Positions 8,703-17,845 of a stretch of DNA of 64,000 nucleotides are shown here, piece after piece (position 1 is the first letter of the stretch; every line of letters begins with the position of its first letter). Origin of the DNA: Candidatus Geothrix skivensis. GTDB taxonomy: Bacteria > Acidobacteriota > Holophagae > Holophagales > Holophagaceae. The notes beneath the pieces were generated by a model. That model did no database searches. It saw only the letters and a program-made list of their open reading frames with translations, and had not been told where the DNA came from. The position numbers and the translations under genes are program-made. Location: contig JADKIO010000006.1 in the NCBI GenBank assembly GCA_016721195.1, forward strand, positions 124,001 to 188,000, written 5' to 3'.

Positions 8703-9623
8703 ATGGACCTGGGACAGCTGGAGACCTTCCTGGTGGTGGCGCGGGAGAAGAGCTTCTCGCGGGCCGCCGAGCGGCTCTACCGCACCCAGCCGGCGGTGAG
8801 CCTGGCCCTCAAGCGCCTGGAGGAGGAACTGGGCGAGACGCTGCTGGACAGGACCACCAAGGGGGGCACGCTCACGGACGCGGGCACCACGCTGCTGCCC
8901 CTGGCCCAGCGCATGCTCGACCTCCGCAAACAGATCCTGGACACCTTCGGTTCCCTGAAGGGCCTGCAGATGGGGCGGCTGAACATCGGCGCCAACGACA
9001 GCGTGTCCGAATTCCTGCTGCCCTCGATCCTGCTCGCCTACCAGCAGGCCCACCCGGCCATTCGCATCCAGGCCTACCGCCAGAGCTCGGAGCGCATCCC
9101 CACGGAAGTGCTCGAGCGACGCCTCGACGTGGGTTTCGTCTCCTACGACCCCATGCACCCGGAGCTGGTGAGCGAGGTCATCCTGCGGGATCACATGGTG
9201 CTGGTGGTCCCTCCGGGCCACCGCCTGGCCAAGCGGAAGGAGGTCACCCTCGAAGCCCTCTCCAAGGAGACCTTCGTGGCCCACAACGCCATCACCCCGA
9301 CCCGGAACGCCATCATCGACCTGTTCTCCCGCTGTTCGACGCCCCTGCGCATCATCATGGAGCTGGGCTCCCTGGCCACCATCCAGGAGTTCGTGGCCCT
9401 GGGCGCCGGGCTGGCCATCCTGCCGCGGATGACGGTGATGGAAAGCGTCCGCAAGGGCCGCCTGGTGGAGGTGAACGTCAAGGAACTGCAGGTGGAGAAG
9501 CTCATCCGGGTGGTGACCCGCCGGGAGGAGGCCATGTCCCACGCCGCCAGGGCCTTCCTCCAGATGATCCGGGCCACGGACTTCACCCGCAACTCGCCGC
9601 TCGCCCCCGGGGGGAAACCATGA
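8703..9623 (+). CDS. LysR-family transcriptional regulator
   Basis: 306 aa from ATG 8703, which has GGGGAG 5 nt upstream; GTG at 8697 is a less likely start. The N-terminal winged helix (LETFLVVAREKSFSRAAERL, TQPAVSLALKRLEEELG) is classic LysR. The effector domain (about 90-295) has the CysB-type fold with a late LGAGLAILPRM motif. It is divergent from leuA-ilvBNC across a dyad operator, so control of branched-chain synthesis is the likely job; the effector is unknown. Its stop overlaps the yicC start (ATGA), tying the two genes in one transcript. Confidence 0.88.
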   Translation: MDLGQLETFLVVAREKSFSRAAERLYRTQPAVSLALKRLEEELGETLLDRTTKGGTLTDAGTTLLPLAQRMLDLRKQILDTFGSLKGLQMGRLNIGANDSVSEFLLPSILLAYQQAHPAIRIQAYRQSSERIPTEVLERRLDVGFVSYDPMHPELVSEVILRDHMVLVVPPGHRLAKRKEVTLEALSKETFVAHNAITPTRNAIIDLFSRCSTPLRIIMELGSLATIQEFVALGAGLAILPRMTVMESVRKGRLVEVNVKELQVEKLIRVVTRREEAMSHAARAFLQMIRATDFTRNSPLAPGGKP

Positions 9624-10495
9624 GATCCATGACCGCCTTTGCGGAGATCGTCCGCCCCCTCCAGGCGGGCCAGCTGCGGCTCACCCTCCGGAGCGTCAAT
9701 TCCAAGTCCCTGGATCTGAGCCTGCGCCTGCCCCCGGCGCTCTTCCCCCTGGAGGCAGGCATCCGCGTCCAGGTGCGGGAGGCGGCCCAGCGCGGCAAGC
9801 TCGACCTCACCATCGAAGTTCAGGACGAGCCCTCCCTGGAGCCCCGGATGAACCGGGCCCTGCTGCGCTCCGTGGCCAAGGGCTGGCAGGAGGATGCGGA
9901 GTGGCTGCACCTGCCGCCCCTCACCGCCGAGGCCTTCTTCCGACTGCCCGGCGCCTTCCAGTCCCCCGCCTCGGATCTGGGCCAGCGGATGGAGGCTCCC
10001 GTGCGGGAGGCCGTGCAGGCGCTGCTGGAGACCTGGAATGAGGGCCGGACCCGGGAGGCGGACCGGCTCCGACCCTTCTTTGAGGATGGCCTCGCCCGGC
10101 TGGAGGCCCTCAGGGAGCGCCTCCAGGCGGAGGCCGCCAGCCAGTCCGCCGAGCTGCCCGGACTCTACCAGCAGCGCATCGAGCAGATCCTGGAGGAGGC
10201 CCGTTTGGCGGGCCAGTTGCCGGCGGAGCGCCTGCTGGCGGAGGCCGGCGTGCTGGCGGAGCGCCAGGACGTGCGCGAGGAGCTCACCCGGCTGGCAGCC
10301 CACCTCGACGACTTCGCCGAGCGCCTGGCCAAGGGGCGGCTCGAGGGCAAGGCCGTGGACGTGTGGTGCCAGGAGGTGCTGCGGGAGCTCAACACCACCG
10401 GCAGCAAGTGCAAGCGCATCGCCATGACCCGCGCGGTGATGGAGGCCAAGGGCACCCTGGACCAGATCCGCGAGCAGGCCGCCAACCTGGAGTGA
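9620..10495 (+). CDS. yicC: YicC family endoribonuclease-like protein
   Basis: 291 aa, the usual family length. N-terminal MRSMTAFA and RSVNSKSLDLSLRLP and the C-terminal signature ELNTTGSKCKRIAMTRAVMEAKGTLDQIREQAANLE (in part) are diagnostic of the YicC/YloC family. Characterised members are RNA-cleaving or RNA-turnover proteins; the exact substrate here is unknown. A central acidic coiled-coil region spans about 130-210. It overlaps the LysR stop by 4 nt. In many genomes yicC precedes gmk and rpoZ; here the next gene is an unrelated chemoreceptor. Confidence 0.93.
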   Translation: MRSMTAFAEIVRPLQAGQLRLTLRSVNSKSLDLSLRLPPALFPLEAGIRVQVREAAQRGKLDLTIEVQDEPSLEPRMNRALLRSVAKGWQEDAEWLHLPPLTAEAFFRLPGAFQSPASDLGQRMEAPVREAVQALLETWNEGRTREADRLRPFFEDGLARLEALRERLQAEAASQSAELPGLYQQRIEQILEEARLAGQLPAERLLAEAGVLAERQDVREELTRLAAHLDDFAERLAKGRLEGKAVDVWCQEVLRELNTTGSKCKRIAMTRAVMEAKGTLDQIREQAANLE

Positions 10496-10697
10496 CCTCT
10501 GGAGCCCGGCCTGGCAGCCAGGGGCTTGGGGGAACCGGCGACCGCTGTCATGAAACTCATACAGGGCGGCAGGTGTCCCGATGCAGGGGGCTGAAACTCA
10601 CTCTGGCCAGCCTGGCCAAGCCTTCCTCGACCCACCTCGCTCCGGGGTGGTTGCACCCTTGAAACCAGGGCCTGGCGCTCGGCCCGGGGAGTCTTCG

Positions 10698-12866
10698 ATG
10701 CCACTGCAGATGCGAAGCCTGAAGCTGATGACGAGGCTGTCCTTGACGGTGGCCGCCGCCTTCCTGTTGATGCTGGGCATTGCCTACCAATCGCTCACCA
10801 CCATGCGCCGGCAGCTCTACGAGGACCGGCAGCTCAAGACCAGGCATCTCGTGGAAACTGCCCATGGGGTCCTGGCCGGGTTCCAGGAGCTGCAGCGGGC
10901 CGGTGCCCTGACCGAAGGCGAGGCTCAACGGCAGGCCATCCAGGCCATCAAGCGGCTGCGCTATGAGGACAAGGAATACTTCTGGATCCAGGAGCTGGGG
11001 AAGCCCTTCCCGCGCATGGTGATGCACCCCACCGTCCCGGCCCTGGACGGGAAGCTGCTGGAGGAGGCCCGGTTCAACAAGGCCACCTCCATGAGTGAAG
11101 GGCTCCAGGGCAAGAGCATCGCCCTCGACAACCAGAACCTGTTCGTGACCTTCAACGACGTGGTGGAGCGTGCCGGCCATGGCTTCGTCGAGTACCAGTG
11201 GCCGCGGCCCCTGGCCGGGGGCGGAACCTCCGTCGAGCTCTACCTGAAGCTCTCCTATGTGAAAAAATTCACGCCCTGGGGCTGGGTGATCGGGTCGGGG
11301 ATCTACATCGACGATGTGGATGCCCTCTTCCGCCAGCACGCCAAGCGCACAGGAGGGCTGGCCATTCTCGGGACCCTGAGCCTGCTGGTCATCTCATGGC
11401 TGGTCCGGCGGAGCATCTTCCAGGATTTCGGCGGCGAACCGAAGTCGGCCGAGACCTACACCTCCCGCATCGCCGGAGGCGACCTCACCCAGGACATCCC
11501 CCTCCGGCCCGGCGACCAGGGCAGCATCCTCTTCACCCTCAGCCGCATGCAGGGGAGCCTGCGGGAGATGCTCGGCGGTGTTTCCCGGAGCGCCTCCAAG
11601 ATCGAGCGGAGCATCGAGAGCCTTTCCTCCCAATCCAACGAGATCAACCTCGCCACCCAGCTGCAGGCGGGGGTGATCCAGCAGACCCGATCGGCCATCA
11701 CCGAGGTGTCCTCCAGCGTCGGGGTGGTGAACCAGCTGGCCCAGGACACCGTCGACCGCTCCCAGGGGGTCGTGCGCCTGGCCCGGGAAGGGGCCGAGAT
11801 CGCCGTGGAGGTCGCCCAGAGCATGGGCGCCATTTCGGACACCATCTCTGCTTCCTCGACCCAGGTGACGCGGCTGGTGGAGCGGGCCCGGGAGATCGAA
11901 GCGATGGCCTCGATCATCCGGGACATCGCCAACCAGACGAACCTCCTCGCGCTGAATGCGGCCATCGAGGCCGCCCACGCCGGGCACCTGGGCAAGGGCT
12001 TTGCCGTGGTCGCCGAGGAGGTCCGGAAGCTTTCCGAGCGCACCGGGAAGGCCACGGGTGACATCAGCCAGACCCTCCAGGCCATCCAGCTGGACACGGA
12101 GCAGCTGGTTCGGGGCATGGAAACCGCCACGCCCCTCGTCTCCTCCGGCGTCCAGAGGGCCGAAGCCGCGGCCGACTCCCTCCGTGCCATCGAATCCCAG
12201 GCGGTCGCCACCCTGGGCATGATGGACGACCTCGCCAAGGCCACGGAGCAGCAGTCCTCCCGCATCGATGAGATCGTGGGCAACGTCACGGACGTGATGG
12301 CGGCCTCTTCGAAGACCGAATTGGTCATCGAGCACTCCCTCAACACCGCCTCGGAGTTGGGGGTGGCGGCCAACGACCTGTTCAGCATGGTGAAACGGTT
12401 CGATATCGGCGGCTCGGAAAGAGCCGCCAGCCCAGGGACCTCCGGCCCCCTGCCCGTGAAACCCCTGATGGAGTGGTCATTGGCGCTCCAGGTCGGCCAC
12501 TCCGAGATCGATCGCCAGCACCAGAGGCTCATCGACATCGCCAACCGGCTCAATTCGGCCATGCAGGCGGGCCAGGGTCGGGACGTCTCGGGGTCGATCC
12601 TGAACGAGCTGGTGGATTACACCGTTAACCACTTCGGCTTCGAGGAGGGACTCATGCATGCACATGGGTATGTGAACCTCGACCAGCACCTGGAAGAGCA
12701 CCGGAAGCTGATCCAGAGCATCTCCGAGTTCAAGCGGCAGTTCGACTCCGGCAACGCCTCCGTCTCCATCGAGCTCATGGGCTTCATCCGGGATTGGCTG
12801 GTGAACCACATCCTGAAGGTGGACAAAGCCCTGGCCAGGGACTTCACCGCCCGCGGCATTGCCTGA
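10698..12866 (+). CDS. Methyl-accepting chemotaxis protein with Cache sensor and C-terminal hemerythrin
   Basis: 722 aa from ATG 10698 (GGGGAG upstream); the frame extends further up without support. Order: TM1 about 13-30; periplasmic single-Cache sensor about 40-210 (KEYFWIQELGKPFPRMVMHP, WGWVIGSGIYIDDV); TM2 about 217-237; then the cytoplasmic signalling coiled coil with the hairpin tip DIANQTNLLALNAAIEAA near 410-430. The last 130 residues are a bacteriohemerythrin with the full di-iron set: H in DRQHQ (608), HFGFEE, HLEEH and HILKVD. It probably reports a small ligand outside and O2 or redox state inside to CheA. The tip reads HAGHLGKGF where RAGEQGRGF is usual. Confidence 0.93.
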   Translation: MPLQMRSLKLMTRLSLTVAAAFLLMLGIAYQSLTTMRRQLYEDRQLKTRHLVETAHGVLAGFQELQRAGALTEGEAQRQAIQAIKRLRYEDKEYFWIQELGKPFPRMVMHPTVPALDGKLLEEARFNKATSMSEGLQGKSIALDNQNLFVTFNDVVERAGHGFVEYQWPRPLAGGGTSVELYLKLSYVKKFTPWGWVIGSGIYIDDVDALFRQHAKRTGGLAILGTLSLLVISWLVRRSIFQDFGGEPKSAETYTSRIAGGDLTQDIPLRPGDQGSILFTLSRMQGSLREMLGGVSRSASKIERSIESLSSQSNEINLATQLQAGVIQQTRSAITEVSSSVGVVNQLAQDTVDRSQGVVRLAREGAEIAVEVAQSMGAISDTISASSTQVTRLVERAREIEAMASIIRDIANQTNLLALNAAIEAAHAGHLGKGFAVVAEEVRKLSERTGKATGDISQTLQAIQLDTEQLVRGMETATPLVSSGVQRAEAAADSLRAIESQAVATLGMMDDLAKATEQQSSRIDEIVGNVTDVMAASSKTELVIEHSLNTASELGVAANDLFSMVKRFDIGGSERAASPGTSGPLPVKPLMEWSLALQVGHSEIDRQHQRLIDIANRLNSAMQAGQGRDVSGSILNELVDYTVNHFGFEEGLMHAHGYVNLDQHLEEHRKLIQSISEFKRQFDSGNASVSIELMGFIRDWLVNHILKVDKALARDFTARGIA

Positions 12867-12869
12867 GCG

Positions 12870-13739
12870 TCACAGCCCCAGCGGATCGTAGGGCAGGTCC
12901 ATGGCGCCCTTCCAGACGCCGAAGAGGCGGGTGCGGGTCCAGTCTTCGGCATCCGGGCGAAGCCGACGCATCCGCCGGGACAGGAACCAGACGCTGCCAT
13001 CCTTCATGCGCAGCTCGTCGTAGCTCGCCATGCGCACCTTGGCCATGTCTTCCGGAGAAACCTTGCCCGGAAAGATGGTCCAGGCCCAGCGTTTGGCAAC
13101 CAGGCTCTCGGCCCAGGGGCGACTCTCCAGGAGGACGGGATCCGTGACCACGTTGAGTCCAGCGATGCCCGCCCTGCCGTGGGTGAAGCCATCAAAGCGT
13201 CGAAGGGTGTTCCCCTGGCGGAGGAATGGACCCGTGCCGGGAATGCGCCAGCGGGAGAGGTGGCCCTCCGGATCCTCTGGCCGCGTCTTGAACTGGAGGA
13301 TGAGGGTGGAGGGTTCGTTCATGCGGATCTCCCCCCCCAGCCTCTGGACCTCGGGACCGAGCACCGAGGCCACCCGCGGGGCCGCGAGGATGGAGCCGTC
13401 CTGCAGGCGCCACCCCGGTCGCAGGGTGAGCCGCCAGCGCCTGCCGTGGCGGGAGACCTCCAGCTCCGCAAGCAGCTGCCCTGCCCAGCCTCCGGCAGGG
13501 TTCCTCTCGATCAGGGCCAGGTCCGACTGGGCCACCAGGAAGGCTTCCACCTCCGGGCCCGCCGGCCATAGCGCCTCTAGCAGGGCGGTGTCCTGGCCGT
13601 ATTCCGGATTGGCCTGCACGTAGAGCTCCCTTCCTTCTGAAAGCGGTATGGGCACCAGGGTGTTCTGGTGGAGCCAGTACCACCCCCCGGCCACTGCGGA
13701 CAGGATCAGCAGGATGGAAAGGGTCAGACGCGCTTTCAT
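12870..13739 (-). CDS. Membrane-anchored protein resembling part of an ABC peptide-binding protein
   Basis: 289 aa with one N-terminal hydrophobic segment (about 4-22) and no lipobox, so probably anchored with a periplasmic body. Residues about 95-185 recall the family 5 extracellular solute-binding fold (RWRLTLRPGWRLQDGS, LILQFKTRPEDP, IPGTGPFLRQ), but the protein is little more than half the usual 500 aa and the C-terminal lobe is not recognisable. It may be a shortened relative with a new role or a decayed binding protein; the frame is intact. It ends 3 bases after the chemoreceptor stop and starts 1 base from the threonine aldolase stop, on the same strand as the latter, suggesting co-transcription with it. 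Confidence 0.6.
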   Translation of the reverse strand: MKARLTLSILLILSAVAGGWYWLHQNTLVPIPLSEGRELYVQANPEYGQDTALLEALWPAGPEVEAFLVAQSDLALIERNPAGGWAGQLLAELEVSRHGRRWRLTLRPGWRLQDGSILAAPRVASVLGPEVQRLGGEIRMNEPSTLILQFKTRPEDPEGHLSRWRIPGTGPFLRQGNTLRRFDGFTHGRAGIAGLNVVTDPVLLESRPWAESLVAKRWAWTIFPGKVSPEDMAKVRMASYDELRMKDGSVWFLSRRMRRLRPDAEDWTRTRLFGVWKGAMDLPYDPLGL

Positions 13740-13740
13740 C

Positions 13741-14769
13741 TCAGGCTCCCAGGCAGGTGTGGGCCAGCGGCTCCATGCGAACCAGGGCCTCTTCGATGTC
13801 GGCCATGGCCAGATCGCGGTGGGGGATGAAGCGGATGGCAGGCCCCACGGGCAAGGTCCGCACGCCCACGGCTTCCAGGGCCGCCACCGCCACGCTGGCC
13901 TGGGGCACAGGCACCAGCAGGATGTTGGTCTCCGGGAGGGGCGCCTGGACCCCGAAGGCCCTCAGACCCTCCGCCAGTCGCCGGGCCTTGGCGTGGTCCT
14001 CGGCGAGCCGCGGCAGGTAGTCCAGGGCCACCAGCCCCGCGGCCCCCATGACGCCGCCCTGCCGCACGCCGCCACCCAGCATCTTGCGCAGGCGGCGGGC
14101 CTCGATCATGGCCGGCATCGAACCGCATACCAGCGAGCCCATGGGGGCACCCAGCCCCTTGCTCAGACAGACCTGCACAGTATCCACGCCTTCGGTCAGC
14201 GCGGAAAGCGGGACACCCAGCGCTGCGGCGGCATGCCAGAGCCGGGCGCCATCGAGATGCACCGCCAGGTTCGCGGCCTTGGCGGCAGCCACCAGGGCCC
14301 GTTGGTCCGCCTGGGAGGTCACGGTCCCGCCCGCGAAGTTGTGGGTGTTCTCCAGGCAGAGGAGGGTCGTGCGCAGGGTGTAGTAGGGCCCGGCAGAACC
14401 AGCTGCCCTGGTCACCTGGGCCGGCGTGGGACGACCCGGCCCGCCCTCCCAGGCCAGGGCCTCGGGCATGCCGCCCGCCAGCCATGCGCCCGTGCCCAGC
14501 TCGGAGCCCAGCACGTGGGCCTGGGCCGGGGCCAGGAAGCGGTCACCCCGCCTCAGGTGCAGCATCAGCGCGATGAGGTTGCCCATGCAGCCCGAGGGCA
14601 CCCAGAGGGCTGCCTCCAGACCCAGCAGGTCCGCTACACGGGCTTCCAGCCGGGCCAGGGTGGGATCCCGCTCCAGCACATCATCGCCCACCTCCGCGGC
14701 GGCCATGGCCGCCCTCATCTCAGCGGTGGGCTGGGTAACGGTGTCAGAGCGGAGGTCGATGGGGCGCAT
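13741..14769 (-). CDS. ltaE: Low-specificity L-threonine aldolase
   Basis: 342 aa from ATG 14769 (MRPIDLRSDTVTQPT, the usual family start); a TTG at 14781 would add four residues, and neither has a clear ribosome site. A PLP enzyme of fold type I that splits L-threonine and allo-threonine to glycine and acetaldehyde. Visible: ENTHNFAGG, the PLP-facing HLDGARLWHAA, the Schiff-base Lys in CLSKGLGAPMGS (about 195-200), and an Arg-containing QGGVMGAAG segment. Length is typical. It runs toward the solute-binding-like gene and is divergent from uppP across a 48-base gap. Confidence 0.93.
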   Translation of the reverse strand: MRPIDLRSDTVTQPTAEMRAAMAAAEVGDDVLERDPTLARLEARVADLLGLEAALWVPSGCMGNLIALMLHLRRGDRFLAPAQAHVLGSELGTGAWLAGGMPEALAWEGGPGRPTPAQVTRAAGSAGPYYTLRTTLLCLENTHNFAGGTVTSQADQRALVAAAKAANLAVHLDGARLWHAAAALGVPLSALTEGVDTVQVCLSKGLGAPMGSLVCGSMPAMIEARRLRKMLGGGVRQGGVMGAAGLVALDYLPRLAEDHAKARRLAEGLRAFGVQAPLPETNILLVPVPQASVAVAALEAVGVRTLPVGPAIRFIPHRDLAMADIEEALVRMEPLAHTCLGA

Positions 14770-14817
14770 GGGGAGATTCAATCATGCATGGCACACTGAT
14801 GCCTCATCGGAGATCGA

Positions 14818-15699
14818 ATGAACCTGCTGCACGCCATCCTCCTGGGACTCATCCAGGGCCTGACGGAATTCCTGCCGGTGTCCTCCACGGCGCACCTCAC
14901 CCTGGCCGAGCACATGATGTTCGGCGGCCGCCCCATGCCCCTGGCCTTCGACGTGCTACTGCACGTGGGCACCCTGGTGGCCCTGATGGTCTATTTCCGC
15001 CGGGACCTGCTCAAGGTGGCCCTCGGCTGCCTCGGGATGGACAAGGAGGGTCGGCGGCTAGCTCTGTGGCTATTCCTCGCCATGATCCCCACGGGCATCT
15101 TCGGACTGGCCACCAGGGGCCTGAAGGAGGCCGCCAAGGAGCATCTCTGGGTCTACGGCCTGGGCCTGCTCGGCACCGCGGTGCTGCTCTTCTTCGCGAA
15201 CCGGCTCAGCCAGGGGCGCGCGAACCTGAGCGGGCAGGACCTGGCCGGGCGGGACATCTCAGAGGTTCGGGCACTGGACGCCCTGGCCATCGGCACCATC
15301 CAGGGCATTGGCGGCGGCTTCGGCTTGTCCCGGTCCGGATCCACCATCTGCATCGGCGTGTTCCGCGGCCTGAAGCTGCCGGCCTCGGCCCGCTTCAGCT
15401 TCCTCCTGGGCATGCCCACCATCGCCGCGGCGGCGGTGCTCGAGCTGCGGGGGCTGCTGAAGCCTCTCCTGAAGCACCAGCCCCTTCCTGCTGACCTGGC
15501 CTTCCCGCCCGGTTCCCTTTCCCCGGTGCTGCTCTGCCTCGTGGGCGTCATCGCCGCTGGCATCTCTGGGTACCTTGCCATCGGCCTCCTGGACCGGTTC
15601 ACGCGCCAGCCCCGGCTCAACGGCTTCGCCATCTACTGCGCGGGCCTGGGCCTGGTGATGCTCACCCTGGGGGCCACGGGCGTCCTGGGCCACCACTAG
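14818..15699 (+). CDS. uppP: Undecaprenyl-diphosphatase
   Basis: 293 aa integral membrane enzyme that recycles undecaprenyl diphosphate to the monophosphate carrier for peptidoglycan and other envelope polymers. Family signatures are GLTEFLPVSSTAHL near the N-terminus and LSRSGST (about 175-181), plus HVGTLVALMVYFRRDL. About eight hydrophobic helices can be seen. The catalytic Glu and Arg are both present. Start ATG 14818 follows a weak ribosome site. In many Gram-positives uppP gives bacitracin tolerance; here it is simply a core gene upstream of an ABC exporter. Confidence 0.95.
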   Translation: MNLLHAILLGLIQGLTEFLPVSSTAHLTLAEHMMFGGRPMPLAFDVLLHVGTLVALMVYFRRDLLKVALGCLGMDKEGRRLALWLFLAMIPTGIFGLATRGLKEAAKEHLWVYGLGLLGTAVLLFFANRLSQGRANLSGQDLAGRDISEVRALDALAIGTIQGIGGGFGLSRSGSTICIGVFRGLKLPASARFSFLLGMPTIAAAAVLELRGLLKPLLKHQPLPADLAFPPGSLSPVLLCLVGVIAAGISGYLAIGLLDRFTRQPRLNGFAIYCAGLGLVMLTLGATGVLGHH

Positions 15700-15805
15700 A
15701 GCCGCGGCAGATTCCGTTCGCCGGTTCATCCCCGCCGTTCGCCGATGCGACCCGTCCGGCTCCCCGGGGGGCCCTAGACTTGAAGCTTCCCTCCCGGAGG
15801 CCCTG

Positions 15806-16567
15806 GTGATCATGCTGAACGAGGTCCACAAGTCCTTCACCGTGAAGGATCGCAAGACCCGCACCACCAAGCGCATCGATGCCGTGCGCGGCATCTCCCT
15901 CACCGTGAAGCCCGGCGAGATCTACGGACTGCTGGGCCCCAACGGCGCCGGCAAATCCACCACACTGCGCATGATCGCGGGCCTGATGGACCCGGATGCA
16001 GGTCAGATCGATGTCTGCGGCTTCGACACCCGGAAGAACCCCGAATCCGTCCGGGGCTGCATGGGCTACCTCAGCACGGACATGGGCGTCTACACCCGCT
16101 TCACACCCCGAGAGCTGCTGCGGCTCTTCGGGGAGTTCCAGGACGTGGACCCCTCCACCGCCGAACGCCGGGGCCTGCATCTGCTGGACAAGCTGCAGCT
16201 CGCGGACTTCGCCGACGTGAAGATGGAGGGCTTCTCCTCGGGCCAGAAGCAGAAGGTCAGCATCGCCAGGGCCCTGCTGCACGATCCCAAGGTGGTGATC
16301 TTCGATGAACCCACCACGGGCCTCGACGTGCTCACCGCCAAGACCGTGCTGGACCTCCTGCGCATCATGCGGGAGGAGGGCCGCACGGTGATCGTTTCCA
16401 CCCACGTCATGCCCATGGTGGAAGACATCTGCGACCGGGTGGGCATCATCTTCGACGGCAAGCTGCACGGGGATGCGCCCCCCCGGGACCTTCTGCAATC
16501 CCGGCGCGCCAAGACCCTGGACGAGGTGTTCTTCCAGCTCGCAGCCGAATCCGAGGGAGGTAACTGA
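15806..16567 (+). CDS. ABC transporter ATP-binding protein, NatA type
   Basis: 253 aa from GTG 15806, placed 5 nt after GGAGG; ATG 15812 is an alternative. Walker A GPNGAGKSTT, signature SSGQKQKVSIARAL, Walker B VVIFDEPTTGLD, and an H-loop in IVSTHVMP. It closely resembles the NatA ATPase of the two-component Na+ exporters. The stop overlaps the permease start (TGATG), so the pair forms one exporter. The transported substrate is inferred from family only. Confidence 0.9.
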   Translation: MIMLNEVHKSFTVKDRKTRTTKRIDAVRGISLTVKPGEIYGLLGPNGAGKSTTLRMIAGLMDPDAGQIDVCGFDTRKNPESVRGCMGYLSTDMGVYTRFTPRELLRLFGEFQDVDPSTAERRGLHLLDKLQLADFADVKMEGFSSGQKQKVSIARALLHDPKVVIFDEPTTGLDVLTAKTVLDLLRIMREEGRTVIVSTHVMPMVEDICDRVGIIFDGKLHGDAPPRDLLQSRRAKTLDEVFFQLAAESEGGN

Positions 16568-17757
16568 TGCGCGGCGCCCTGCTCATCGCCAAGAAGGAGT
16601 TCCTGGAACTCTCCAAGGACAAGAAGACGATGTTTCTTGCCTTCGTCTTGCCCTTCCTCCTTTACCCCGCCATCTTCGGCATGATGGCCAAGATGGGGCG
16701 GAGGGACGAGGCCCAGAACCGCAACAAGGCCAGCCGGGTCTTTGTCTCCGATCCTTCCGGGGTGATGGCGGGCCTCCTGGCCTCGGATGCCAAGCACTTC
16801 GATCTGGTGCAGAAACCCGAAGGCGACCTGAAACAGGCCATCCGGGACCAGAAGCTGGAACTGGCGCTGGACGTGGAGCCCAAGGCGGCAGAGTCCCTCC
16901 AGAAGCACGAGACCTTTGCCGTCACCGTCACCATGGACGAAAGCGAGCGGGCTTCGGAAGTGGCCCTGAAGCGTCTGAAGACGGCCCTGGCCACCCAGGA
17001 GAAGAGCTGGGTGCAGGCCCGGCTGCAGGTGCTTGGCGCCTCGGCCCAGCTGGCGGAGCCCCTGAAGCTGACCGTCAAGAACGCCGCCGATGTGGGCCTG
17101 GAGGTGGGCAAGGCACTGGGCCGGTTCCTGCCCTACCTCCTGATGATCATGATGTACACCGGGTCCATGCAGCACGGCATCTATGCCACCGCCGGCGAAA
17201 AGGAGCGCCACACGCTCCTCAGCCTCATGGCCACGCGGCTGCCCCGCAACCAGATCATCCTGGGCAAGCTGCTCTACATCTTCTGCATGGGCGTCATCGC
17301 GGCCCTGCTGAACCTGCTGAGCATGGGCATCTCCGTGGCCTTCATTGGCGGGGGCACAGGCAGTTCCATGCAGGCCCTGGCGGCCATCGCCAACCCCATG
17401 ACCCTGGGCCTCACCTTCCTGATCATGGTGCCCCTGGGCCTGTTCTTCTCCAACTTCATCCTGCTCATGGGCATCCAGGCCAGGAACACCATCGAAGCAG
17501 GCAGTGCGATCACGCCCGGCATCTTCCTCGTGGTCTTCCTGGGGGTCTTCGCCATGGCCCCGGGCGTGGATAAGATGGCGTTCCTTTCCTATGTCCCGGT
17601 CGTAAACGTCTGCCTGGCCCTGCGCAAGCTCTTCAGCCAGCAGTTCAGCTGGATCGAGTACCTCATCGCCTTCACCATGACAGTGGGCCTGGCGGGACTC
17701 ATGACCCTGGTCTCCACCCGCATCCTCAACCAGGAAAAGGCCCTCTTCAAGATGTGA
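16567..17757 (+). CDS. ABC transporter permease, NatB type
   Basis: 396 aa. One N-terminal membrane helix (MFLAFVLPFLLYPAIFGMM), a large extracytoplasmic loop of about 150 residues, then five or six helices in the C-terminal half, the ABC2 layout. NatB-family permeases export Na+ or similar ions; other ABC2 members move peptides or drugs, so the substrate is not settled. Tightly coupled to the ATPase gene by a TGATG overlap. A short hydrophobic re-entrant region (NTIEAGSAITPGIFLVVFLG) is typical of the family. Confidence 0.88.
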   Translation: MRGALLIAKKEFLELSKDKKTMFLAFVLPFLLYPAIFGMMAKMGRRDEAQNRNKASRVFVSDPSGVMAGLLASDAKHFDLVQKPEGDLKQAIRDQKLELALDVEPKAAESLQKHETFAVTVTMDESERASEVALKRLKTALATQEKSWVQARLQVLGASAQLAEPLKLTVKNAADVGLEVGKALGRFLPYLLMIMMYTGSMQHGIYATAGEKERHTLLSLMATRLPRNQIILGKLLYIFCMGVIAALLNLLSMGISVAFIGGGTGSSMQALAAIANPMTLGLTFLIMVPLGLFFSNFILLMGIQARNTIEAGSAITPGIFLVVFLGVFAMAPGVDKMAFLSYVPVVNVCLALRKLFSQQFSWIEYLIAFTMTVGLAGLMTLVSTRILNQEKALFKM

Positions 17758-17845
17758 TAATCGTCTTCGGGGCCTTGCGGCCCGGATTTGCCGGAGAAAC
17801 CCTGTCACTCTATAGTTTCTCCAAGGCATGCAGAGGAACCCGCAG

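Noticed and set aside
10496..10697. Sigma-54 or sigma-28 promoter before the chemoreceptor
   Set aside because: Only partial matches to either consensus; not enough to report.
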